DNA of 64,000 nucleotides from Fluviispira multicolorata (GCF_009208585.1 NZ_WFLN01000005.1:607309-671308); one strand, 5' to 3'. Positions 8,580 through 18,266 are shown, numbered from the stretch's first letter. Notes: generated by a model not told the origin, from the sequence alone. Made by a program: numbers and translations.

Positions 8580-10142
8580 ATGGCTTCATTTCAAACAGAA
8601 TCAAGTTCGGTTGTTCAAGGATCAAAACTTTTAATAACCATTTCAGCAATGATGGCTTCTTTGATGGCTGTCCTTGATATTAGCATAGTTAATGTTGCAT
8701 TAAATGATATTCGTGCAAGTTTTGGTGCACAAATGGATCAAGTTGCCTGGATATCTACGGGCTACATGATGGCAAATGTTGTTGTTATTCCAATGACAGG
8801 TTATTTTCAAAATCGTTTTGGTCTAAAAAATTATTTTTTATTTTCAATTACCTTATTTATTATTGCAAGTGTTTTATGTGCACTTTCATGGAATCTTTTA
8901 TCATTGGTTATTTTTCGTATTTTGCAAGGAGCTGGAGGAGGTGCTATTATTCCTACGGCCAGTACAATTCTTATTTCAAGATATCCCCGCGAAGAACAAG
9001 GTATGGCGCAGGCATTTATTGGCTTAGGTGCTATTACAGGCCCTTTATTAGGACCAACAATCGGGGGATATTTAATTGATTATTCCAGTTGGCATCTTAT
9101 TTTTCTTATCAATCTTCCTATTGGAATTCTTGCTTTAATCATGTCTGCATCAAGTATTAAAATTGAGAATTTTATACCCAGTAAAGAAACACTGGATCGC
9201 TATGGATTTGCCTTATTGGCAGTTGGTCTTGCCAGCTTGCAATTTATCCTTGAAGAAGGAAATCGTGATGATTGGTTTGCCAGCAATGCCATTATTTTTT
9301 TTAGTGTGCTGAGTTTGGCCTGCCTCGTTACCCTCATTTTTCAACAGCTTGAATCTAAAAAACCTATGATCAATTTTCGTGTTTTTACTGAGTGGAATTA
9401 TTTATTTTGTACTTTAATAAATTTTTTGCTTGGCACCGTTCTATTTGGAGTCTCCTTTTTATTTTCACTTTACTGTGCAAATGTGATGCAATATTCACCT
9501 TTAAATATTGGTCTGCTATTTTTAAAAGGAACATTCATTCAAATTATTGTAATGCCTCTTATTGGGAAAGTAGTTAAATTTATAGATAATCGTTATCTAA
9601 TTGTATTTGGGATTATTTTAGTTACCTTTAGTTTATGGTTGAATTCCAATTTAAATCAAGCAAGCAGTGAGTTTGATTTAATAACTATCTTATTTATTCG
9701 TTCTATTGGTCTTGCTTGTTTATTTATTCCTTTATCTGTCATTGCAATTTCAAGGATTCCAACAAAAGAACTTGGCAATGCTGTGGGGCTTTTTAATTTA
9801 ACCAGAGAGCTTGGTGGATCTATAGGCATTGCCTGGATGAGCTCGCTCCTCGTAAATCATATTAAAGAATTTGATTTTTTATTAAAAGCTAAAGTCAATA
9901 TTGGCAATGAAGTTGCAGAAAATCAATTGAAGATGATGGAAGCCATTCTAGTGGGAAAAGTTTCAGACGCTAAGCAAGCTGCATTACAATTGCTTCAAGT
10001 TCGAGTGAATCTGCAATCTACAATTGAAGCATTTAATTCTGGATTTTTTATTTTAGCTTTTCTTTTCTCTACTTCACTTTTTTTTATTATGCTTATAAAA
10101 AAACAGAAAAAAATAAATTTAGAAGAAAAAAAATCAGCCTAG
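8580..10142 (+). CDS. emrB: EmrB/DHA2-family drug:H+ antiporter (MFS)
   Basis: 520 residues with about 14 hydrophobic segments, as expected for the DHA2 branch. The N-terminal motifs are ISAMMASLMAVLDISIVNVALNDI (motif D1 in helix 1), ISTGYMMANVVVIPMTGYF, and ILQGAGGGAIIPTASTIL plus GLGAITGPLLGPTIGGYLID (motif C region). The product is the inner-membrane proton-driven exporter partnered by the adaptor encoded just upstream. The C-terminus is Lys-rich and cytosolic. Substrates cannot be told from sequence. Confidence 0.9.
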   Translation: MASFQTESSSVVQGSKLLITISAMMASLMAVLDISIVNVALNDIRASFGAQMDQVAWISTGYMMANVVVIPMTGYFQNRFGLKNYFLFSITLFIIASVLCALSWNLLSLVIFRILQGAGGGAIIPTASTILISRYPREEQGMAQAFIGLGAITGPLLGPTIGGYLIDYSSWHLIFLINLPIGILALIMSASSIKIENFIPSKETLDRYGFALLAVGLASLQFILEEGNRDDWFASNAIIFFSVLSLACLVTLIFQQLESKKPMINFRVFTEWNYLFCTLINFLLGTVLFGVSFLFSLYCANVMQYSPLNIGLLFLKGTFIQIIVMPLIGKVVKFIDNRYLIVFGIILVTFSLWLNSNLNQASSEFDLITILFIRSIGLACLFIPLSVIAISRIPTKELGNAVGLFNLTRELGGSIGIAWMSSLLVNHIKEFDFLLKAKVNIGNEVAENQLKMMEAILVGKVSDAKQAALQLLQVRVNLQSTIEAFNSGFFILAFLFSTSLFFIMLIKKQKKINLEEKKSA

Positions 10143-10245
10143 CTATTTAGATATATTATAAAATTATCTTTTTAGAAAAAAATTACGCTGATTTTATTTT
10201 TAACTTTCTATATATTATATTATTTAAGGTTTTTGGCTCATATGT

Positions 10246-10274
10246 TTGCTACTCAACTATTTTGATGATAAAAT
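10246..10274 (+). promoter_or_regulatory. Probable sigma-70-type promoter for superoxide dismutase
   Basis: TTGCTA at 10246-10251 and TAAAAT at 10269-10274 are separated by 17 bp. The start codon follows 37 bp after the -10 with an AAGGAG ribosome site between them. Confidence 0.45.
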
Positions 10275-10310
10275 AGAACGAGTTTTTTATTTGTTTAAGG
10301 AGAAATTCGT

Positions 10311-10898
10311 ATGGCTAAAGAAATCCGTAATTTTAAGCATCTTCTAGGTAAATTAGAAGGAATCAGCGATCCACAACTTGAGGCACATTTTGGCCTTTAT
10401 GAAGGGTATGTTAAAAAATTAAATGAAATAGAAGAAAAGCTTGAGAAGGTTGACAAAGGCTTAACAAACTACAGCTTTGGTGAGTATTCAGAACTCAAAC
10501 GTCGTCACTGCGTTCCCTATAATGGAACTTATCTACACGAAATGTATTTTGATAATATGTTGGCGAGCGAATCTCCCTCTACAAAGTTTGAAAAACTTGT
10601 AAAAGAAAGCTTTGGCAGCATGGATGCATGGAAAGCAGAGGTCAAAGCAACTGGTTTAGCGGTCCCAGGGTGGGTTGTTACTTGTGTTGAAACAACAACA
10701 GGAAAATTAAGAAATGTGCAAATTATGGAACACCATATTGGTTTCCCATTAAATCACACTCCGGTTCTTGTTATGGATACATGGGAACATGCATTCTTTT
10801 TAGACTTTAAAGCGAATCGCGGTGGATATATCGACACCTTTTTTAAGAATATAAATTGGTCAGTTGTAAATGCTCGGGTTGCACAAATTGTTAATTAA
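10311..10898 (+). CDS. Fe/Mn-type superoxide dismutase, divergent
   Basis: 195 residues with no signal peptide, so cytosolic. The metal ligands of the Fe/Mn SOD fold can be placed: His in EAHFGLYEGYV, His in TYLHEMYFDN, and Asp and His in MDTWEHAFFLDF. The characteristic C-terminal stretch ANRGGYIDTFFKNINWSVV is present. The N-terminal helix pair differs from typical SodA/SodB, where HHQTYVNNLN is usual, and the central GGHINHSLFW-like motif is replaced by YNGTYLHEMYFDNML. It probably dismutates superoxide, and the metal cannot be called. An AAGGAG ribosome site and a promoter lie upstream; a terminator lies downstream. Confidence 0.82.
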   Translation: MAKEIRNFKHLLGKLEGISDPQLEAHFGLYEGYVKKLNEIEEKLEKVDKGLTNYSFGEYSELKRRHCVPYNGTYLHEMYFDNMLASESPSTKFEKLVKESFGSMDAWKAEVKATGLAVPGWVVTCVETTTGKLRNVQIMEHHIGFPLNHTPVLVMDTWEHAFFLDFKANRGGYIDTFFKNINWSVVNARVAQIVN

Positions 10899-10925
10899 AA
10901 AAAACTCCCATTTGGGAGTTTTTTT
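10897..10925. terminator. Bidirectional terminator
   Basis: AAAAAACTCCCA pairs with TGGGAGTTTTTT around a 2-base loop. It separates the plus-strand dismutase gene from the convergent ABC permease gene, whose stop codon it touches. Confidence 0.9.
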
Positions 10926-11631
10926 ATACCTTTTGCGTTTTTCTGTACATTTTTTGAAATAAAAACAGAAAAAAGAATGAATAAGCCGCAAGACAAATGA
11001 GTGGATTTAAAATCGAAATACTTTTATCTACAAAAGAATAAGAAAGAACAGTCCACTGATAAGTGGGGATAAAATTTCGAACCGTCCCGAAGATACCTGT
11101 TGCAGGCAAACTAAAAGAACCAAAGAAAAGTAACAGATTTAAAAGTGTAAATATACTACGTGACGACTCAGGGTTAGCTGCATATCCAATTGCCATTCCT
11201 AATAAAGCCATTGGTATTGCACCCAAAAGAGCAATTGTAGCAAAAGAAATAATTTGCTCAAAATTTACGTTTATATGTAGAATAAAAAGAGCAACGAGCG
11301 ACACAGAAAATAAATTAATAAAAGAAAGTGAAAGAGTGTGAAGCATTCTTCCGATTAACATTGGTTTTAATCCGACAGGAAGCGAACGTAAGTATTTAGC
11401 CCATTCAGAGTTTTTTTCTTGTGTGACACCCATACCAAGTAACATGAGAGCGACTGTTTGGACAGAATAATTAAAAAAAACGATGAGTGCGCCAAAAGCA
11501 TTTTTTTCTTCCCATTGATGTGCAAAGAGTAAAAGCATCAGTGGTGGAAAAATAAGAGTAAAAAAGAGGGCAGGAATATTACGAATTGTGCTTAAAAAAT
11601 AAATTTTAAAATACTCTAAACCAAGTCTCAA
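10924..11631 (-). CDS. ABC-2 type transporter permease
   Basis: 235 residues with about six membrane segments. The first helix follows FLSTIRNIPALFFTLIFPPLML, typical of ABC-2 permeases. A second conserved stretch is SEWAKYLRSLPVGLKPMLIGRMLHT, matching the coupling-helix region of drug and daunorubicin-type exporters. It lies 3 bp after the ATPase gene in the same operon and with it should form a complete exporter. The substrate is unknown. Confidence 0.85.
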   Translation of the reverse strand: MRLGLEYFKIYFLSTIRNIPALFFTLIFPPLMLLLFAHQWEEKNAFGALIVFFNYSVQTVALMLLGMGVTQEKNSEWAKYLRSLPVGLKPMLIGRMLHTLSLSFINLFSVSLVALFILHINVNFEQIISFATIALLGAIPMALLGMAIGYAANPESSRSIFTLLNLLLFFGSFSLPATGIFGTVRNFIPTYQWTVLSYSFVDKSISILNPLICLAAYSFFFLFLFQKMYRKTQKV

Positions 11632-11634
11632 AAT

Positions 11635-12525
11635 TTACTCTCCTTTAGACAGATTTAAAAATGCAGACTCAAGATTTTCTTTCTTAATTTGCAAATTTGA
11701 AAATGGAATGTTGTGTTTTACAAGTTCATAAATAAGAGCATCAGAATTTTTTGTAATTAACGTATAATTTCTATTTTTATTAATAACTGAATCTATAGTC
11801 TGAAACCCTTCAAACGAGCACTCTGTTCCACAATCAAAACTCACCTTTGATTGCGTAGAATTTGCAAGTTTTTGTAGCCCTTCAACACTTTCATCTGCAA
11901 TAATTTCACCTTTTTGTAAAAAGAGAATACGAGTTGCAATTTGTTCAATCTCTTCTAAATAGTGGGTTGTTAAAAAAATTGTTTTCCCTTTATTCTTGTA
12001 ATCTTTAATAACTTCCCAAAGTATTTTTCGTGCTTCGACGTCAAGACCTGTGGTGGGTTCGTCTAAAAAAACAATTTTAGGGTTGCCAATAAAGGCAAGT
12101 GCTAATGCAAGTCTTCTTTTTTGTCCTCCAGAGAGTTTGGAGGCTTTTAATTCTAGAAAATTTGTTAAACCAAATTTTTCAACCATTTCTTGAATGGGCA
12201 GCGGATTTGGGTAATGAGCCTGGACAAATTGGATAATTTCAAGGGTTTTAAGACCTTCAGGGAATTCTATATTTTGAGGAGTGGAGCCAATATGAATGCG
12301 GGATTCGGGGTTGGTTGGATTTTTCCCAAAGAGTTTTATTTTACCGGTTGTAGGTATTTCTTGTCCGAGCATCATTTTTATTGTGGTCGTTTTTCCTGCT
12401 CCATTTACTCCTAACAAACCAATAACTTCGTTGTGAGAGATATTTAAATTAAGATTTTTTATTATATTTATTTTACCATAATTTTTAGTAATATTTTTAA
12501 ACTCTAAGATGAAATCCTGTTTCAT
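11635..12525 (-). CDS. ABC transporter ATP-binding protein (drug-exporter type)
   Basis: 296 residues from the ATG at 12525, chosen because GAGGAG lies ten bases upstream; a longer frame begins at 12543. The nucleotide-binding domain is complete: Walker A LLGVNGAGKTTT, Q-loop STPQNIEFPEG, signature LSGGQKRRLALALA, Walker B IVFLDEPTTGLD, and the H-loop LTTHYLEEIE. The last 80 residues form the small regulatory domain typical of CcmA/DrrA-type ATPases. It powers the permease encoded immediately downstream. Confidence 0.92.
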   Translation of the reverse strand: MKQDFILEFKNITKNYGKINIIKNLNLNISHNEVIGLLGVNGAGKTTTIKMMLGQEIPTTGKIKLFGKNPTNPESRIHIGSTPQNIEFPEGLKTLEIIQFVQAHYPNPLPIQEMVEKFGLTNFLELKASKLSGGQKRRLALALAFIGNPKIVFLDEPTTGLDVEARKILWEVIKDYKNKGKTIFLTTHYLEEIEQIATRILFLQKGEIIADESVEGLQKLANSTQSKVSFDCGTECSFEGFQTIDSVINKNRNYTLITKNSDALIYELVKHNIPFSNLQIKKENLESAFLNLSKGE

Positions 12526-12540
12526 GTTGCTCTCCTCTGA

Positions 12541-12852
12541 CAATGGAACATGTATTGTTTTTTTAGGTTAGTTGCAAGTTAGAAATTTTTAACTTATATT
12601 ATGAAGGTATTAAAGTGTTTTGTAATAATTCAAAATCATATGTTTAAAAATATTAATTGTTTGATTTTTATAAATGCCATGTAAGTATATAAAAAAATAT
12701 ATTTTTTTATAAATTAAATTTAAAAAATAATTTATAAAATAAGAAAGTTTTTTGTCGCTTGTTTTTATAACTTGACAATTTTCAGCTATAATAGAGTGAG
12801 AATTGAGAGTGCTTAAAAGGGTTAAATACTTTGTTTAAAATTCGGGGAGAGA
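12541..12852. other. Divergent intergenic region, about 310 bp
   Basis: No gene is supported. The stretch is very AT-rich and must hold promoters for the leftward ABC operon and the rightward FMN protein. TTGACA (12772-12777) and TATAAT (12787-12792) are both present ahead of the rightward gene but only 9 bp apart, so they cannot form one standard promoter. Confidence 0.4.
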
Positions 12853-14445
12853 ATGCGAAATCAATTTGTAATGGTATCTATTATTCTAATATTATTAAAT
12901 ATTATATCTATTTTTGTGTTTCCTTGGTTTTTGCTTTCACTCATTGTTATCATTCCACTCATTGTCATGGGAATCATTGATATGATTCAACCCTCACAGA
13001 CTTTAAGGCGAAACTTCCCAGTCCTTGCCCGTGCAAGATATTTAATGGAGGAAATCAGACCTGAAATGCAGCAGTATTTCATCGAATCTGATATAGAAGG
13101 AATGCCTTTTAATCGTGAACAGCGTTCAGTTGTTTATCAAAGAGCGAAAGGGGCACGAGATACAGTTCCATTTGGCACTAAAAAAAATGTCTATCAGGTT
13201 GGCTATGAGTGGGTTAATCATTCGTTAAGTCCAACCCATGTCAGCCCAGAAAAATTGCGTGTATTGATCGGTGGAAAAGATTGTTTACAACCTTATAATG
13301 CAAGTTTATTAAATATTTCTGCTATGAGCTATGGATCCTTAAGTCGCAATGCTATTTTAGCCCTAAATGCGGGTGCAAAAGCGGGAAAGTTTGCTCATAA
13401 TACGGGTGAGGGAGGTTTAACACCTCATCATCTTGAAAATGGAGGAGACATTATTTGGCAGATTGGGACAGGTTATTTTGGTTGTCGCAATAAAGATGGT
13501 ACTTTTAATGATCTGGAATTTATAAAAAAAGCCGCACATACCCCCCAGGTAAAAATGATTGAAATTAAATTATCTCAAGGCGCAAAACCTGGTCATGGTG
13601 GTATATTACCAGCTCAAAAAGTAACAAAAGAAATTGCTGAAATTCGAGGAGTTTTAATGGGGAAAGATGTTTTATCTCCCCCTGCACACAGCGCATTTAG
13701 AACACCCTCTGAGCTCTGTTACTTTATAGCAAAATTAAGAAAAATTTCGGGTGGAAAGCCTGTTGGAATAAAATTATGTCTTGGCAATAAATGGGAATTT
13801 ATTGCTATTTGTAAAGCGATGATAATCACTGGAATGATGCCTGATTATATTTCAATTGATGGAGCTGAAGGGGGGACGGGTGCTGCGCCACTTGAATTCA
13901 CTAATACGGTTGGCACACCGGGTATTGATGCTCTTATGTTTGTCCATAATTCTTTAGTTGGCTTTGGTCTTAGAAATAAAATACGAGTTATGTCTTCAGG
14001 AAAAGTAACAACTGCTTTTGAAATGATAAAACTTATGTCACTCGGTGCAGATGCGGTTTATTCTGCTCGTGGGATGATGCTCGCATTGGGGTGTATTCAG
14101 GCACTCAAATGCAATTCTAATCATTGCCCAACCGGCGTGGCAACTCAAAATAAATCTCTAATGGTCGGACTTGATGTGACAGATAAGAAAAAAAGAGTTA
14201 CAAATTTTCATCATGAAACAATGAAAAGTTTACTTGAAATAATCGAAGCAATGGGTCTTGATAGCCCGCAAGAGTTAAGACCTTGGCATGTCATGCGTAG
14301 AGTGAGTGAAACGGATTCTAAAAATTATGGTGAAATATTTGAATACATTCCTGAAGGATCGCTGCTTGAAAAGAATTTACCAGCTTCTTTTGAATCGGCT
14401 GTAAAGCTTGCTTCTCCAGATAGTTTTAGACCTATCTTTATTTAA
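12853..14445 (+). CDS. FMN-binding glutamate synthase-family protein (stand-alone GltB-like synthase domain)
   Basis: 530 residues. Two hydrophobic helices (about 5-45) anchor the N-terminus, followed by the (beta/alpha)8 FMN domain of glutamate synthase: SAMSYGSLSRNAILALNAGAK, NTGEGGL, EIKLSQGAKPGHGGILPAQKVT, ISIDGAEGGTGAAP, MSSGKVTTAFEMIKLMSLGADAVYSARGMMLALGC, and the cysteine-bearing CNSNHCPTGVATQN. No glutaminase domain or beta subunit is nearby, so classical GOGAT activity is not assured. Such stand-alone membrane-associated forms are widespread but poorly characterised. GGGGAGAG precedes the ATG. Confidence 0.85.
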   Translation: MRNQFVMVSIILILLNIISIFVFPWFLLSLIVIIPLIVMGIIDMIQPSQTLRRNFPVLARARYLMEEIRPEMQQYFIESDIEGMPFNREQRSVVYQRAKGARDTVPFGTKKNVYQVGYEWVNHSLSPTHVSPEKLRVLIGGKDCLQPYNASLLNISAMSYGSLSRNAILALNAGAKAGKFAHNTGEGGLTPHHLENGGDIIWQIGTGYFGCRNKDGTFNDLEFIKKAAHTPQVKMIEIKLSQGAKPGHGGILPAQKVTKEIAEIRGVLMGKDVLSPPAHSAFRTPSELCYFIAKLRKISGGKPVGIKLCLGNKWEFIAICKAMIITGMMPDYISIDGAEGGTGAAPLEFTNTVGTPGIDALMFVHNSLVGFGLRNKIRVMSSGKVTTAFEMIKLMSLGADAVYSARGMMLALGCIQALKCNSNHCPTGVATQNKSLMVGLDVTDKKKRVTNFHHETMKSLLEIIEAMGLDSPQELRPWHVMRRVSETDSKNYGEIFEYIPEGSLLEKNLPASFESAVKLASPDSFRPIFI

Positions 14446-14474
14446 GTGGATTATTTTTTCTTTAATAAAAAAAA

Positions 14475-15233
14475 TCAATTTTCAAATATATCGCAACTTA
14501 TTTTAAGTTTATCTTGATCCTTTATAATGATATTATTTATTGTATCTTTTACGTTCGGCTCCAGATTTTTTGAAAAACCTATATAAATGGATGTTTTAAA
14601 GTCTCCAATTTTAATAATCCGAAGCTGATTTAACCAACCATTTTTTTTAGCTTCTAAGATACCTGCTTTGGGGTTACTTAAGTAGAGTAGATCAACTCGT
14701 TTGTTAATTAGCTTTTGTAAGAGTTTATTAATGGGAGCTTCTCCTGAAGTTTCTGAAAGAGTTATATTATTTTTCTTTTGTTCAAAATATTTTGGTAAAG
14801 TGACACCCGTTCTAATACCTATAACTTTATTTTTAAAAAGATGTGAATTTTTATAATCTTTAATGTTTGAGTTTTTTGTGACAAAAATATACTCTGGAAT
14901 CTGGCAGATAGGTATAGAATGATGCAAAACAGGTATTTCTAAAAAGAGATTATCGGTGGTTATCGATAAAATATCTATTTTTCCATTATGTAATTCGTGA
15001 AATCCGCGTGCCAATGGAAAATAAATAAATTCTAAATTATAATTGCCATTATCATTTATTTTTTTTAGTATAGAATTAACTATTAAACCATCCGCTTTTC
15101 CGTCTTTATTCTTAAATACATATGGGTATGATTCAAAATATCCAATTTTAATAACTTTATCTATAGCATGTGCATTTGAAATAAAAAAAGTAAAAATTAA
15201 AAAAAGAGACATTAGATATTTCAATTTTGACAC
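14475..15233 (-). CDS. Periplasmic substrate-binding protein, family 3-like
   Basis: 252 residues. Signal peptide MSKLKYLMSLFLIFTFFISNAHA. The mature protein matches bacterial extracellular solute-binding family 3: KVIKIGYFESYPYVFKNKDGKADGLIVNSI at the N-terminus, GIRTGVTLPKYFEQKK near the hinge, and LINKRVDLLYLSNP before the last lobe. It is somewhat short at the C-terminus. No permease or ATPase gene is adjacent, so it may be an orphan sensor or receptor for polar amino-acid-like ligands. Confidence 0.75.
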   Translation of the reverse strand: MSKLKYLMSLFLIFTFFISNAHAIDKVIKIGYFESYPYVFKNKDGKADGLIVNSILKKINDNGNYNLEFIYFPLARGFHELHNGKIDILSITTDNLFLEIPVLHHSIPICQIPEYIFVTKNSNIKDYKNSHLFKNKVIGIRTGVTLPKYFEQKKNNITLSETSGEAPINKLLQKLINKRVDLLYLSNPKAGILEAKKNGWLNQLRIIKIGDFKTSIYIGFSKNLEPNVKDTINNIIIKDQDKLKISCDIFEN

Positions 15234-15448
15234 TCCATTTATATATAAAAAAAACTTTTTACAGATTATAAGTTATTTTATATATTAAACTATAATCTGT
15301 TACTTTTCAATTTATTTGTTTTGCCAATATTGATTTTAGGATTTTACCAGTGGTATAAAGTAACGAGCGAATTTGTTTTTGCAGGACTTAAACAGTTGTT
15401 TTGTGATTTTATCAAGTCAAGTTTGTAATAACCCATAGGAGACATCCA

Positions 15449-16330
15449 ATGAACATCGGTCGAAGAGTGTTTGGTTTTATAGCGATTGCTCTAAGTGCTA
15501 TTTCCGTGGCTGCTGTAGCTGAGCCGTTTAAGTTAGAGGTCTATAATCCTGGAACAAAAAGTATTTTTCCAGTGTCGTCTGAACTTATTATTGGAAAGAA
15601 AGATGTTGTTTTAATCGATGCTCAATTCCAACGTAATGATGCTGAGGCATTGGTAAAGAAAATTCGTGCCACAGGAAAAAATTTAACAACCATTTTTATT
15701 ACTCATAAAGATCCTGATTTTTATTTTGGGCTTGATACCATTACTAAAGCTTTTCCCAAAGCAAAAGTTCTTGCAACCAAGCATACAGTAAATGATATTA
15801 AAGAATCTATGGACGGAAAATTAAAATATTGGGCACCAATTTTAAAAGAAAATGCACCTAAAGAAGTGATCCTTCCTACAGTTTTAGAAGGCAACTCCTT
15901 TACTTTAGAAGGAGAAAAAATTGAAGTTATCGGATTAGATGGTGCAAGTCCGAGTGATACTTTTCTTTGGATACCTTCCATTAAAGCTGCGTTGGGTGGA
16001 GTCATTGTTTATGGAAAGATGCATCTATGGGTTGCTGATAATCAGTCAGAAGAATCTCGTAAACATTGGTTTGAAACAATGGATGTTATGGAAAAATTAA
16101 ATCCAAAAAGAATTGTTCCCGGCCATTTTCTTGCAAATGCACCACAAAATTTAGAATCCTTAAAATACACTCGTAATTATTTAAAGGCCTTTGAAGTTGA
16201 AGCAAAAAAAGCTAAGGATGCTAAAACATTAATTGCTCGTATGCAAAAGCTTTACCCTAGTTCAGGTGGTAAAACAGAACTTGAAATGAGTGCTAAAGTT
16301 ATTAAAGGCGAAATGAAGTGGCCTATGTAA
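15449..16330 (+). CDS. Exported metallo-beta-lactamase-fold protein with altered metal motif
   Basis: 293 residues with a signal peptide (MNIGRRVFGFIAIALSAISVAAVAEP). The MBL scaffold is clear: ELIIGKKDVVLIDAQF, TIFITHKDPDFYFGLD, and GHF near residue 230. The canonical HxHxDH zinc motif is reduced to HKDPDF, so only the first His and the Asp survive. A later conserved Asp (GLDGASPSD) and a His (GKMHLWVADN) may serve instead. The THxDPDxYFG pattern is, as far as I recall, a recognised subgroup within MBL proteins. Hydrolase activity is possible but unproved. Confidence 0.75.
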   Translation: MNIGRRVFGFIAIALSAISVAAVAEPFKLEVYNPGTKSIFPVSSELIIGKKDVVLIDAQFQRNDAEALVKKIRATGKNLTTIFITHKDPDFYFGLDTITKAFPKAKVLATKHTVNDIKESMDGKLKYWAPILKENAPKEVILPTVLEGNSFTLEGEKIEVIGLDGASPSDTFLWIPSIKAALGGVIVYGKMHLWVADNQSEESRKHWFETMDVMEKLNPKRIVPGHFLANAPQNLESLKYTRNYLKAFEVEAKKAKDAKTLIARMQKLYPSSGGKTELEMSAKVIKGEMKWPM

Positions 16331-16372
16331 AAAACTTCTCTGGTAAATAATTTATATTTGCCAGAAAGTTTT
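16331..16372 (+). terminator. Probable terminator after the MBL-fold gene
   Basis: CTGG-TAAAT pairs with ATTTG-CCAG around an AT loop, extended by AACTT/AAGTT, and is followed by TTTTTC. Confidence 0.55.
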
Positions 16373-16521
16373 TCACGCTTTTTTATTCAATTCGTATTGC
16401 CAGCCAAATTTATAATTTTTAATCATTTTATAAGTATAACTAAAAAATAAAAATTTTTATTCTCAAACAAGAACAAATACGATATTGTCTAAATCCATTT
16501 TACTATAGGAGAAGTTCGTTA

Positions 16522-18123
16522 ATGGAATTAAAGCGTGGAATTTCTACTTGGGGCATCCTATTTGCTTCGGTCAGTGCAACAATAGGCTCTGGTTGGCTTT
16601 TTGGATCTCTATACACGGCAAAAATGGCTGGCCCAGCTGCTATTTTAGCATGGTTTATAGGAGCTGTTGCAATTATAATTGTTGCGATGTGTTTTGCAGA
16701 ATTATCGACAATGTTTCCCGTCTCAGGTGGGCTCAGTGCGTTTCCTCTTTTTACACATGGAACAACAATATCATTTATTTTAGGTTGGGTTTCATGGTTG
16801 GCATTTATTGTTATTGTTCCAATAGAAGTTTTAGCTGTTATTCAATATGGTGCAACATTTGTTCCTTCACTTATGCAAAAAGTAGGAACCTCAGATCAAC
16901 TCACTCCCTATGGTTATATTGTAGCTTTTTTTCTAACAGGTATTTTATTGTTAATTAATATAACAAGTGCTCGTATTATGTCTAAGACAAGTTTTTATAT
17001 TACAATTTGGAAATTATTAGTTCCATGCCTCCTTATTGTTTTATTTCTATATAAAGCGCACCACTTTGAAAATTTGACATCGCATGGTTTTGCTCCGAGT
17101 GGAATGCAAGGTCTCTTTGCATCTCTATCTGTGGGAGGAATTATTTTAGCCTACAATGGATTTCAGCCCGGAGTTGCTCTTGCAGGAGAAACTAAAAATC
17201 CGCAACGCAGTATTCCGATTGCGATTGTGGGTTCTATGGTCATTTGCATGTTTATTTACTGTTTTTTACAATTTGCATTTATTTTGGCTGTGCCACCTGA
17301 AAATTTATCACAAGGTTGGAGCATGTTGAGTTTTGCGGGTGAAGAAGGACCTTTTGCAGGATTGGCAATTATCATTGGTTTGGCTTGGTTTGGAATTATT
17401 TTATATTCTGACGCACTTATTTCTCCATTTGGCAGTGGGGTGATCTTTATGGCTGCCTCTGCACGCTCTTCTTACAGTATGAGCAAAAGTAAATTAATGC
17501 CTCACTTCTTTCAAATTCTGTCTAAAAACAGTGTTCCTTTACCAGGTTTAGTTGTTACTTTCATATTATCTCTTGTTATATTTGTCTGTTTTGATGATTG
17601 GCAGGAAATGGCTGCATTTTATGCGGCGGCAATTTGTTTGTGTAATGCTGTTATTCCTGTGACTTTATTTATTATGCGTAAGGATTTTCCAAATCTACCT
17701 AGACCTTTTAAAATCTTTTCATATAAAATCATTTCAATGCTTGCTTTTTATATAAGCAATATGCTGTTTTTCTGGTGCGGTTGGCACATTATCTGGAAGC
17801 TAGACATAGTCATTGGCATTGGAATTATTGTGCTTGCAGGAATGAAGCATTTTAATAAAAAGAGTATTTCGATCGATCTCAAATCTTCGATTTGGCTTGG
17901 GTTTTATCTTATTGCATTTAATCTCATCTCATTTCTAGGGACATATGGAAATGGTTCCTTAAAATTTATTCCAAATGGTTATGATTTTGTCTGTATTGCA
18001 ATTATAAGTTATATTTCTGTTATGCTTGCTAATAAATTTAAACTTGATAAAAATAAAGCTGAAAAACTTATTCACGAAACTCTTCACTCAATTGAGAGTG
18101 AGAAAAAAAATCAAGGCATTTAA
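16522..18123 (+). CDS. APC-family amino-acid permease
   Basis: 533 residues with about 12-14 membrane helices. The family start is present: LKRGISTWGILFASVSATIGSGWLFGSLYTAKMAGPAAILAWFIG, with the unwound helix-1 motif GSGWLFG. The helix-6 region AYNGFQPGVALAGETKNPQRSIPIAI is also diagnostic. It belongs to the amino acid/polyamine/organocation family and transports amino acids across the inner membrane. Substrate unknown. AGGAG lies ahead of the ATG. Confidence 0.88.
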   Translation: MELKRGISTWGILFASVSATIGSGWLFGSLYTAKMAGPAAILAWFIGAVAIIIVAMCFAELSTMFPVSGGLSAFPLFTHGTTISFILGWVSWLAFIVIVPIEVLAVIQYGATFVPSLMQKVGTSDQLTPYGYIVAFFLTGILLLINITSARIMSKTSFYITIWKLLVPCLLIVLFLYKAHHFENLTSHGFAPSGMQGLFASLSVGGIILAYNGFQPGVALAGETKNPQRSIPIAIVGSMVICMFIYCFLQFAFILAVPPENLSQGWSMLSFAGEEGPFAGLAIIIGLAWFGIILYSDALISPFGSGVIFMAASARSSYSMSKSKLMPHFFQILSKNSVPLPGLVVTFILSLVIFVCFDDWQEMAAFYAAAICLCNAVIPVTLFIMRKDFPNLPRPFKIFSYKIISMLAFYISNMLFFWCGWHIIWKLDIVIGIGIIVLAGMKHFNKKSISIDLKSSIWLGFYLIAFNLISFLGTYGNGSLKFIPNGYDFVCIAIISYISVMLANKFKLDKNKAEKLIHETLHSIESEKKNQGI

Positions 18124-18134
18124 TACTCAAATTT

Positions 18135-18163
18135 AAATGCCGTATTTTTAAGCGGTATTATTT
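18135..18163 (+). terminator. Weak terminator-like hairpin
   Basis: AATGCCG pairs with CGGTATT (one G-T pair) around TATTTTTAAG and is followed by TATTATTTT. Confidence 0.35.
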
Positions 18164-18266
18164 TCATCCTTCGCCAATTTCTTTGCAAATTCTAAAAAAG
18201 ACAAAATTTAAAATCTGAGGAGAGGCTTTTAAGAATTGTCATTTAATGTAGTTGTAAAGGTGAAAA

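Noticed and set aside
12772..12792. TTGACA and TATAAT ahead of the FMN protein gene as a promoter
   Set aside because: They are only 9 bp apart, far from the 16-18 bp required, so they cannot act as one sigma-70 promoter.
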